DNA of 5,512 nucleotides from Clostridia bacterium (GTDB taxonomy: Bacteria > Bacillota_A > Clostridia > Christensenellales > Aristaeellaceae), in assembly GCA_025997215.1 (NCBI GenBank), contig BNUH01000137.1, positions 1-5,512 on the forward strand. The letters run 5' to 3'. Within the stretch, counting starts at the first letter, position 1, and each line of letters opens with the position of its first letter. The position numbers and the translations under genes were made by a program. Below are positions 1-5,439 of this stretch, piece by piece. The notes under the pieces are model-generated. The model saw only the letters and a list, made by a program, of their open reading frames with translations, searched no databases and was not told the origin of the DNA.

Positions 1-60
1 CGGCCCCCCACAAGGGGCTTTCAGCCCCCTTGACCCCTGACCAGGGCAATTGCCCTGGAC
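1..60. repeat. GC-rich double-palindrome element downstream of telA
   Basis: Two inverted repeats lie side by side just after the telA stop codon. The first pairs GGGGCT (14-19) with AGCCCC (23-28) across a 3-nt loop and extends through CAA (11-13) / TTG (30-32) with one bulged C. The second is a perfect 18-bp palindrome at 41-58 (CCAGGGCAA/TTGCCCTGG). Neither is followed by a U-run on the telA transcript, so this is not a classical intrinsic terminator. From memory, very similar CCAGGGC..GCCCTGG and AGGGGCT..AGCCCC modules recur between genes in many gut Clostridia. I therefore infer a dispersed REP-like element, which may also act as a 3' end stabiliser. It reaches the left edge of the window. 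Confidence 0.55.
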
Positions 61-82
61 CCATCTTTTTACCGCGAATTAG

Positions 83-1213
83 TTAACTTCCTGTCGCAAC
101 TCGCGGTGCATCTCTCACCTCAAGCAGCTTCCGCTTCAGCTCGTTCTCCAACTGCGTCAGCTGTGCCTCCGCCGCGATCCGCTTCTGCCTGCCTTCACGC
201 TGGATGCTCTGCACCTCCGTCAAGCTATCGATCAACGCCTTATTCGTCTCCACCAGCGTCTCTATATCCACAATCCCACGCTGGCTTTCCCTTGCCGTCT
301 CGATAGTCCCAACCTTCAGCGCCTCCGCATTCTGCCTTAGCATCTTATTCGTCGCATCGGTCACATACCGTTGCGCCTCCAGCGCCGCCTTGCTATTGCT
401 CAACCCCATCGCCAGCACCATCTGGCTCTTCCACAGTGGCAGCGTATTCACTAGCGTCGAGTGGATCTTATCAGCCATCAGCGCGTCGTTATTCTGCACC
501 AACCGAATCTGCGGCGCCATCTGTATACTGATCTGCCGCGTCAGCTCCAGGTCGTATATCTTCTTCTCGAACCGATCAATCGCCTGACTAAGATCATTAG
601 CCCTTTGCGCGTCGCTTGGTTCGCCGCTCTCCTGCGCTTTCCGCTGCGTCTCCGGCAGATCGACATCCCGCAGCGTCTGCAGCTTCTCCTGCCCCGCAAT
701 TATATAGAAGCATAACTGCTTATAGTAATCAACGTTCTCGTCGTATAATCGATCGAGCATCGCGATATCCCTAAGCATCTGCAGCCGATGATCCTCCAGC
801 GTGTCAGCCACCTTGTTAACGCTGACCTCCACCTTGTCGTACCTGGCCTTCAAACTCTGGATCTCATTGGACGCCTTCTTGAATATCCCCAGAATCCCCT
901 TCTGCTTATCGCCCATAGGCGAGAATCCCTGCAGCTGTCCAACCAAATCCGTCAGCGTCTGACCGACGACGCCCGTATCCTTATTCTTGACATTCGCCAG
1001 CGCCGTATCCGCGAATACTGTCAACTTCTGCTGTGCTGTAGCGCCGTACTGCAGCACCTCGGTCGTGTCGCGCACATTTATCTTCTGCGCGAAGTCCCGC
1101 ACGCTCGCCTGATCCTTCGGCGACAGCTGGGTCAGTGTCAAGTCCTCGGGTGCCTTCATCTCCAGCACGTCCGTCTGGACCAGGGTCATCTTGGTGTCGC
1201 TAGCGTCCGCCAT
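83..1213 (-). CDS. telA: TelA/YaaN-family toxic anion resistance protein
   Basis: This 376-residue protein covers the TelA family nearly full length. Diagnostic stretches are GFSPMG (96-101) with KGILGIFKK (105-113), the helical segment ARYDKVEVSVNKVADTLEDH (123-142), LRDIAMLDRLYDEN (147-160), YIIAGQEKL (170-178), and the highly conserved LTRQISIQMAPQIRLVQNND (224-243) followed by LPLWKSQMVLAMGL (258-271). The C-terminal third (about 300-366) is charged, heptad-like helix, probably coiled coil. There is no signal peptide or TM segment, so it is predicted cytosolic. Family members are linked to tellurite and cell-envelope stress resistance, but the biochemical activity is unknown. The start is supported by AAGGAGG at 1222-1228, 8 nt before the ATG. 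It lies 134 bp downstream of xpaC in the same orientation, the order seen for xpaC-yaaN in Bacillus subtilis, and is probably co-transcribed with it. Family assignment is firm; the physiological role is not. Confidence 0.93.
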   Translation of the reverse strand: MADASDTKMTLVQTDVLEMKAPEDLTLTQLSPKDQASVRDFAQKINVRDTTEVLQYGATAQQKLTVFADTALANVKNKDTGVVGQTLTDLVGQLQGFSPMGDKQKGILGIFKKASNEIQSLKARYDKVEVSVNKVADTLEDHRLQMLRDIAMLDRLYDENVDYYKQLCFYIIAGQEKLQTLRDVDLPETQRKAQESGEPSDAQRANDLSQAIDRFEKKIYDLELTRQISIQMAPQIRLVQNNDALMADKIHSTLVNTLPLWKSQMVLAMGLSNSKAALEAQRYVTDATNKMLRQNAEALKVGTIETARESQRGIVDIETLVETNKALIDSLTEVQSIQREGRQKRIAAEAQLTQLENELKRKLLEVRDAPRVATGS

Positions 1214-1235
1214 TCAGGAGGCCTCCTTAATTATT

Positions 1236-1256
1236 CCCCGGGTCTCAACTCCGGGG
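1236..1256 (-). other. Intercistronic hairpin before telA ribosome binding site
   Basis: CCCCGG (1236-1241) pairs with CCGGGG (1251-1256) around a 9-nt loop, 7 nt upstream of the telA Shine-Dalgarno site. Downstream on the transcript is AATAATT rather than a U-run, so it is unlikely to terminate well. It could be a processing or stability element between xpaC and telA. The SD itself sits in a perfect 12-bp palindrome, AGGAGGCCTCCT (1216-1227). Any regulatory role is inference. Confidence 0.3.
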
Positions 1257-1347
1257 CGTTAATCGCGCGCCGGCGGCGTCCCGCTGGTGCGTATCTTCAT
1301 CCGTAGTATATGACGCATTACAACCGAATCAGTTGCATCACGAGCCA

Positions 1348-1980
1348 TCAATTACCTGGTGTCGTCAACCCATTCGACTTTAGCATGCCCTCAAGTACGT
1401 CCATTTCAACCTGGACATCGAGGTATCGATTCTTTTCCAGCGCGTCACACTGCTTTATGAACGCGGAATCAATCTGGTCGAGCATCCGTTCCGTCCGTGC
1501 CCGCGTCTGGAATGCCGCCTGGCTCGTCGAACCCTTGCCCGGCTCCAGCGACGCCCGCGCATCCAGTATCTTAACCGTCGTGGGCAGGTAGTACCGAAGG
1601 AAAGTCCTAAGCTGATTCTGCAGCTCCGGCTTCTCCTCGATCCGCAGCAGCATATCCCGCGCGCTGCCCTCGATGTGGTCTATCGTCCGGCTCAACCCCG
1701 GGTCCGCGATCGCGTCGTTGGCCTGGCGAATCCGCGTGAGCGCCTGCCGCGCCTCATTGATGAGCGAATCCGCCGCGGTATCCCCCGAATTCGGCGCGGC
1801 CTCCACCTCGACCACCCGATCCTTCCAGAATATCCGGCCCAGCCAGTACACGCCTACTGCCAGCACTACTAGCTTCACGTAATCCCAGAACGTATAGATC
1901 GGCGCGGTCAACCCGTACAGCAGCCCCGCCAGCCCCGCGAGCAGGTACGGAATCGGCGATTTTCTGCGAATCCTTTTCAT
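1348..1980 (-). CDS. xpaC: XpaC-family membrane protein (5-bromo-4-chloroindolyl phosphate hydrolysis family)
   Basis: The 210-residue product starts with a basic cytosolic tip (MKRIRRK), then two hydrophobic segments at about 9-29 and 33-52 that form a TM hairpin. A soluble, mainly helical domain follows. Its recognisable family stretches are LINEARQALTRIRQANDAI (73-91), RTIDHIEGSARDMLLRIEE (98-116), LRTFLRYYLPTTVKILD (124-140) and VEMDVLEGML (191-200). This matches the XpaC family, named for a Bacillus gene affecting X-phosphate hydrolysis; no enzyme activity is clearly established. The family is repeatedly found beside telA/yaaN, as here. A GTG nine bases upstream also opens the frame but overlaps the Shine-Dalgarno sequence, so the ATG at 1978-1980 is chosen. 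Its own promoter lies about 40 bp upstream. Known: family and operon partnership. Inferred: membrane-anchored partner of TelA in envelope or oxyanion stress. Confidence 0.88.
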   Translation of the reverse strand: MKRIRRKSPIPYLLAGLAGLLYGLTAPIYTFWDYVKLVVLAVGVYWLGRIFWKDRVVEVEAAPNSGDTAADSLINEARQALTRIRQANDAIADPGLSRTIDHIEGSARDMLLRIEEKPELQNQLRTFLRYYLPTTVKILDARASLEPGKGSTSQAAFQTRARTERMLDQIDSAFIKQCDALEKNRYLDVQVEMDVLEGMLKSNGLTTPGN

Positions 1981-1993
1981 GCTCCCCACCTCC
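1981..1993 (-). promoter_or_regulatory. Ribosome binding site that fixes the xpaC start
   Basis: GGAGG at 1989-1993 lies 8 nt before the ATG at 1978-1980, which is ideal spacing. The alternative GTG codon (1987-1989) falls inside this motif and cannot be served by it, so the longer 213-residue reading is rejected. Confidence 0.8.
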
Positions 1994-2018
1994 GTTTGCG
2001 TCCCCAGCCACCTCTGTT

Positions 2019-2047
2019 ATCCTACCCTAAAATCCCGCCCACGTCAA
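2019..2047 (-). promoter_or_regulatory. Sigma-A-type promoter for xpaC-telA
   Basis: On the minus strand TTGACG (2042-2047; 5 of 6 matches to the -35 consensus) is followed after exactly 17 bp by TAGGAT (2019-2024; 4 of 6 matches to the -10 consensus). The predicted transcript start, near 2012, gives a short leader of about 30 nt that contains the xpaC ribosome binding site. The position between the upstream gene's terminator and xpaC makes functional sense. Confidence 0.65.
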
Positions 2048-2120
2048 TGAATCCCAGCCGATTTCATCTATGTCTGTCGTATTTTCACCGGATTCTAATC
2101 TACTGATGGGTAGAATGTGG

Positions 2121-2150
2121 AAAAACCCCAACGCGATGGCGCTGAGGTTT
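2121..2150 (-). terminator. Strong intrinsic terminator after the 2171-3109 gene
   Basis: Read on the minus strand, 2139-2150 pairs with 2123-2134 over 12 consecutive base pairs (two or three G-U wobbles) around a 4-nt loop. The descending arm runs into five U residues (2121-2125). It sits 20 bp past the stop codon of the Cys-rich gene and upstream of the xpaC promoter. It therefore separates the Cys-rich genes from the xpaC-telA transcript. Confidence 0.85.
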
Positions 2151-2170
2151 CCAACATAACTAATCTATAC

Positions 2171-3109
2171 TTAACACATAGGATATACGTCGCACAGCGG
2201 CTTGCAAGGCAGCACCTGCGGCCTGCAGACATACGGATCATTAGCGGAACCACACGGCACCAGCTTGATCACGCACGCCACGACCTTGACCTGCAGCTTG
2301 GGGCAATGGTCGAATGATATGAACGAATCCCCCAAATCCTCCTCGCCGCACACATCCAGGTAATCGTAATCGGCATCCACGGCGGTCAAGTCCTTAACCT
2401 CTGTCTCCGAACGCGTCGGGTAGCACAGGCTCACCGTCGCCTTGGCATAGATCAACGGATGTTTCGGCAGGCATTTGACGCGCTTGGTCAGCGGAATCTT
2501 CACCTTCTCGGCAAACCAGCTCTTCAGGCAATGCGTGAACCCCGCGCAATCCCTGATGATTATCTCCACCGGAATCTTTATTCTCACATACAGATCATAC
2601 AGGTCGTCGGCGTTATCCTCTTCGAGGCATTCCTCGACGACTGATGCGCCCGTATTCCTCACGCATACGATCGTGTGCGGCGGACGTCCCGGCAGGTCGC
2701 CCTGATCCAGGCAATCCGGATCCAGCGGCAGACAATAAGCCGTCTTGCACTTCTCAACTTTGCCGCAGCCGATGGCGCGCGGCATTAGGTACGGCAGGTT
2801 TCCCGTGAATTCCTGGCACCCGGCGCAGCATCCGTTGCGGCAGCAGGGGCGGTTATTCGGATCGTCGTCGCACATGTCGCCGCAGCAATCCGGTTGGGGC
2901 GGCGCAATCACGTTCGGCGGGTAGCAGCAATTGGGCGTCATACCGCACGGCGGACAGGGCTGCGGAGGCAGCGCCGGGTAATGCGGTTTATACGGATAAG
3001 CCGGGCACGGCTGATATATAGGCATGTTTGGGTAAGCCGGACAATTCGGCCTCTGATGATACGCAGGGGCATGGCCCCGATCTAGAGGATATGAACAGTT
3101 ACAACTCAT
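2171..3109 (-). CDS. Uncharacterised cysteine-rich protein, paralog A (Pro/Tyr-rich N-terminus)
   Basis: I do not recognise a named family. The 312-residue product has 34 cysteines (about 11%). Residues 1-86 form a low-complexity Pro/Tyr/Cys tail with repeated CPAYP (23-27, 35-39) and CC pairs. The core shared with the two upstream paralogs follows in order: PCCRNGCCAGC (88-98), PRAIGCG (110-116), DLPGRPPHTIVCVRNTG (138-154), YDLYVRIKIPVEIIIRDCAG (171-190), CLKSWF (194-199) with IPLTKR (205-210), a strand-like YAKATVSLCYP (221-231), and LQVKVVACVIKLVP (272-285) then DPYVC (291-295). A short Cys tail (302, 306, 312) ends it. No signal peptide, TM segment or enzyme motif is visible. GAGGAGG at 3117-3123, 7 nt before the ATG, supports the start. 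It has a terminator downstream and a candidate sigma-K-type promoter upstream. Inference: a structural, disulfide- or metal-linked protein, possibly of the spore coat; a thiol-rich metal-binding role is the alternative. Confidence 0.88.
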   Translation of the reverse strand: MSCNCSYPLDRGHAPAYHQRPNCPAYPNMPIYQPCPAYPYKPHYPALPPQPCPPCGMTPNCCYPPNVIAPPQPDCCGDMCDDDPNNRPCCRNGCCAGCQEFTGNLPYLMPRAIGCGKVEKCKTAYCLPLDPDCLDQGDLPGRPPHTIVCVRNTGASVVEECLEEDNADDLYDLYVRIKIPVEIIIRDCAGFTHCLKSWFAEKVKIPLTKRVKCLPKHPLIYAKATVSLCYPTRSETEVKDLTAVDADYDYLDVCGEEDLGDSFISFDHCPKLQVKVVACVIKLVPCGSANDPYVCRPQVLPCKPLCDVYPMC

Positions 3110-3129
3110 GATATTTCCTCCTCGCTGTA

Positions 3130-3158
3130 TACCTTATGCATCATTACATATATAGGTG
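3130..3158 (-). promoter_or_regulatory. Candidate sigma-K-type promoter for the 2171-3109 gene
   Basis: The minus strand reads cACc (3155-3158), 16 bp, then CATAAGGTA (3130-3138). This fits the Bacillus late mother-cell sigma-K consensus, mACm with a 16-bp gap and CATANNNTA, at the right distance before the ribosome binding site. An overlapping sigma-A reading also exists: TTACAA (3166-3171), 17 bp, TGTAAT (3143-3148), with 3/6 and 5/6 matches. CATANNNTA alone is expected by chance about two or three times in a window this size on both strands, so the assignment rests on the spacing and position. Sigma-K would imply expression late in sporulation. Confidence 0.4.
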
Positions 3159-3190
3159 CGCGTGTTTGTAATTCTTTAGAATACGACAAA

Positions 3191-3214
3191 GCCGGCGCGT
3201 TCATCCGCGTCGGC
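3191..3214 (-). terminator. Probable weak terminator between paralogs A and B
   Basis: A 9-bp stem with one central A-C mismatch (3206-3214 with 3191-3199, 6-nt loop) is followed on the minus strand by UUUGUCGUAUUCUUU, a broken U-tract. It lies about 95 bp past the stop of the 3308-4150 gene. Partial termination would fit separate promoters for the two Cys-rich genes. Confidence 0.45.
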
Positions 3215-3307
3215 CTCACCGTTATGAGAAGACATGAAGAGACTAAGCACTCTAGGAATGTTTCACCAAAACCAAGGAAGCTGAATCAGCAAATCTACTA
3301 AGAATCG

Positions 3308-4150
3308 TTAATTGTACTTAGGCGGCTGGCAGGAGTACGGGTCAAACCCCAGCACGCCATACGGCACGAGCTTCACGACGCAGGCCTCGACCAGCACCTC
3401 CAGGCGCATGCCGTTCGCTCCCACCGGAATTCCCTGCCCCGTTGCCGGAACCGGAGTGCAGGTGCCCACGTGGGACGCGTTCGCGCTGACATCGGCGGGC
3501 ACGCTGTATGGCGAGCACAGCCTGACACGCACCTTCAGGAATAGGTAGTCGCTGGAGGCCCTTACGGGATCGGCACGCACGCATAGCGGGATGCGAATGT
3601 CCTCGTAGAAATATGACCTTAGGCAATACTGATAGCCGCAGCAGTCGCGCACGATCAATTCCAGCGGAATCTCGGCGTGCAGGACCAGGTCGTAACCGTC
3701 GACTGATATGTTGACGTCATCCGAGCACACGTTGCCCGTGCCCACGGGATGCGCCCTAGGCGTGATGCCCAGCGCGTGCACGCATGTAATGGTATGCGGC
3801 GGGCGGCCTGGCAGCGAGCATCCATCCAACTGACCCGCCAGTATGGGGTGGGATGCATCCTCGCTAAGGCGCAGATTCGGATAATTGACGTCGTCTCCGC
3901 ACTTGTGGGTGCGGCCGCAGCCGATGGCTTTGGGCATCAGCCACGGAATGTCGCCAGCTATGCACTGGCATTGAGAACAGTTACCCCCGCGGCAGCACGG
4001 CAGGGATGGGTGGTCAGCAGAATTGTCAGGTGCGCTGCCCTGTTGAACGCATTCTTCACAAGTCGGGGCATCGCAGCAATCACATCCAGGACCATAGGGC
4101 CAAGGCTGGGCGGGATATAAACCGCCGGCGCAAAAAGGATTGTTGTTCAT
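3308..4150 (-). CDS. Uncharacterised cysteine-rich protein, paralog B
   Basis: The 280-residue product has 24 cysteines. After a variable N-terminus with a CDCC/CEEC patch (23-34), it carries the shared core: LPCCRGGNCSQC (50-61), GDIPWLMPKAIGCG (66-79) with HKC (82-84), SLPGRPPHTITCV (112-124), YDLVLHAEIPLELIVRDCCG (153-172), YCLRSYF (175-181), IRIPLC (185-190), LKVRVRLCSP (205-214), and LEVLVEACVVKLVPYG (250-265) followed by DPYSC (270-274). It is the shortest paralog, with only about 35 residues between the RLC and VEAC blocks and a short Cys-poor tail. The start is supported by GAGGAGGG (4157-4164), 6 nt before the ATG. No convincing promoter is visible in the 254-bp gap upstream, which holds the left arm of the inverted repeat. 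Conserved protein motifs written with different codons indicate an old duplication under purifying selection. Function is unknown; a structural coat-like or thiol/metal-binding role is inference. Confidence 0.87.
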   Translation of the reverse strand: MNNNPFCAGGLYPAQPWPYGPGCDCCDAPTCEECVQQGSAPDNSADHPSLPCCRGGNCSQCQCIAGDIPWLMPKAIGCGRTHKCGDDVNYPNLRLSEDASHPILAGQLDGCSLPGRPPHTITCVHALGITPRAHPVGTGNVCSDDVNISVDGYDLVLHAEIPLELIVRDCCGYQYCLRSYFYEDIRIPLCVRADPVRASSDYLFLKVRVRLCSPYSVPADVSANASHVGTCTPVPATGQGIPVGANGMRLEVLVEACVVKLVPYGVLGFDPYSCQPPKYN

Positions 4151-4323
4151 GCAATTCCCTCCTCGATTGCATGATACGCGCGCGCCGGGGTCCGGTGCTT
4201 GCCATCGCCTGTCGCTTTTTTAAGCGCGCGAATCCGCACCGTTTTGACCCCGTCTGCGCGTCACAACATCCGTCTATATTCACTATATTCAGAGAATTGA
4301 TTATTCTCTAGCAATCATTCTTC

Positions 4324-4401
4324 GATAATGTTTGCGCGACTGGCCGCGAAATCCGCAGCCAGTTCGCGCAGTTTTAATTAGTTATTAATTCTTAAGATGT
4401 G
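4324..4401 (+). repeat. Left arm of a perfect inverted repeat flanking the 4405-5439 gene
   Basis: These 78 bases are the exact reverse complement of 5435-5512. The match stops at 4402 (g against t). Its inner edge lies 3 bp after the stop codon of the Cys-rich gene. It carries a long hairpin, an AT-rich run, and on the plus strand an ATG (4397-4399) that opens only a 12-codon frame here. No direct sign of a transposase or a known recombinase site is seen. Confidence 0.95.
4333..4375 (+). terminator. Hairpin with U-run in the left repeat arm (plus-strand reading)
   Basis: TGCGCG/CGCGCA (4333-4338, 4365-4370) and ACTGGC/GCCAGT (4339-4344, 4358-4363) stack with one bulged T. Three more pairs follow after a mismatch, around the loop 4349-4353. 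TTTT then AT-rich sequence comes next on the plus strand, so it could stop antisense transcription into the 3' end of the Cys-rich gene. On the minus strand the same hairpin is slightly stronger (a U-G pair replaces the mismatch) but lacks a downstream U-run. Confidence 0.4.
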
Positions 4402-4404
4402 GAA

Positions 4405-5439
4405 TTATGGGTTATTGTTGGAAGCTTCCTTGTAGCAGACATACGGGCTCTGGCCGTCGCCGCCGGATCCGCCGGCTATGAGGCGCACGATGCAGGCTTC
4501 GACGAGGATATCCAGCTTCGGGTTGCCGTTCGCGCAGCGGTCGGCATAATTCGGAACCCGGCCGTTCTCACGCTCAACACACGGATATGTGCCGAAGGTG
4601 TACTGATAGGTGCAGCCGTTCTCTTCTTCCTCTTCGTCGAACAGGCAGCGAACCAGGTTCTCAGCCTGCTCAGCCTTCCAGTGGTTATTGGCGATAGCAC
4701 CCATGCAGCGCCAACCGAATGTCGGGCCGTTGCAGAGATAGGGGTCAGCTGGGCAGTCAGTGCTGGCTGGCGGCATAGTGCCCATGTTGGCACCGGCATC
4801 GTCGACCATCGGCACGGCCTCGGCATGGTTCGGGAAGCACAGACGAACACGGACCTTGCTGTAGATGAAGGATGCACCCAAGTGCTTGATGCGAGCGGTC
4901 AGCGGGATATGAACCAGCTCGGTGATGAAGCTCTTCAGGCAATACAGGTAGCCAGAGCAATCGCGGACGATGACTTCCAGCGGGATCTTGAAGCGGACCC
5001 ATAGCCCATAACTGTCGCAGTCGGGATTGAGCAGGTTAAGGTCGTTGAATTTTCTACCTGTGGAGTCTTCCAAGCACTCCTCTTGCTGAACAATGCTGGA
5101 TCCGGTCGCGCGGACGCACACGATGGTGTGAGGCGGACGGCCGGGCAGATCGGCGTAGTTACCGGTTTCGCTTTCATCGAGCTGTTCTGCGCACAGCGGC
5201 AGGGTCTTGATGTATTTGCAAACATGCCGGCGGCCGCATCCTATGGCCTGGGGATACAGCGGCGGGGCATCGCCAGCGACGCTCTTGCAGGCGCAGCAGG
5301 TGCCGTTATAGCAGCAGGGTTCGCCGTCATACTCTTCACCGTTGGGGGTGTCGAAATCTGCGGAATCCTCGCACTCATCGCAGCAAGAGCAGCGGCCGCG
5401 CGGCCAAGTAGCTTCGCCGCAGCAAGGATCCTGACACAT
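4405..5439 (-). CDS. Uncharacterised cysteine-rich protein, paralog C, bracketed by inverted repeats
   Basis: The 344-residue product has 30 cysteines and the full shared core: EPCCYNGTCCAC (40-51), GDAPPLYPQAIGCGRRHVC (56-74), DLPGRPPHTIVCVRATG (97-113), ECLED (121-125), LWVRFKIPLEVIVRDCSG (146-163), YCLKSF (166-171), VHIPLTARIK (176-185), YSKVRVRLCFP (193-203), and PKLDILVEACIVRL (307-320) then SPYVC (331-335). It differs by an insertion of about 100 residues (204-306) between the RLC and VEAC blocks. This holds seven cysteines and an acidic run (DEEEEEN, 268-274). The ATG and the next two bases lie inside the right repeat arm. No Shine-Dalgarno motif precedes it, unlike its two paralogs, and a stop codon lies six codons upstream in frame. 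The body of the gene is clearly genuine, but the true N-terminus may differ if the right arm is not its native leader. Function is unknown. Confidence 0.85.
   Translation of the reverse strand: MCQDPCCGEATWPRGRCSCCDECEDSADFDTPNGEEYDGEPCCYNGTCCACKSVAGDAPPLYPQAIGCGRRHVCKYIKTLPLCAEQLDESETGNYADLPGRPPHTIVCVRATGSSIVQQEECLEDSTGRKFNDLNLLNPDCDSYGLWVRFKIPLEVIVRDCSGYLYCLKSFITELVHIPLTARIKHLGASFIYSKVRVRLCFPNHAEAVPMVDDAGANMGTMPPASTDCPADPYLCNGPTFGWRCMGAIANNHWKAEQAENLVRCLFDEEEEENGCTYQYTFGTYPCVERENGRVPNYADRCANGNPKLDILVEACIVRLIAGGSGGDGQSPYVCYKEASNNNP

Noticed and set aside
788..1306. Plus-strand open frame opposite telA (172 residues), and similar plus-strand frames at 204-587 and 461-715
   Set aside because: They lie antisense to a well-conserved TelA gene, have no family features, and have no convincing ribosome binding site.
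1304..1312. CATATACTA on the minus strand upstream of telA, matching the sigma-K -10 pattern
   Set aside because: No AC element 15-17 bp upstream, and such matches are expected by chance a few times in this window.
1348..1989. GTG start for the XpaC-family gene at 1989, giving 213 residues
   Set aside because: The GTG overlaps the GGAGG motif itself; the ATG at 1980 has perfect spacing and gives the expected basic N-terminus.
2651..2702. LPGRPPHT motif as a sortase LPXTG-like anchor
   Set aside because: It is internal, lacks the Thr-Gly pair and the following hydrophobic/basic tail, and none of the three proteins has a signal peptide.
4291..4309. 7-bp AT-rich hairpin (AGAGAAT/ATTCTCT) as terminator of the 4405-5439 gene
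   Set aside because: The stem is weak and AT-rich, and on the minus strand it is not followed by a U-run.
4324..4401. Repeat arm as an integron attC site
   Set aside because: The hairpin is nearly perfect and lacks the paired core-site motifs and extrahelical-base layout expected of attC; no integrase is present.
4399..5004. Plus-strand open frame of 201 residues inside the repeat-flanked segment
   Set aside because: It is antisense to the Cys-rich gene with its conserved paralog motifs; low-complexity Ala/Val-rich content is typical of a shadow frame.
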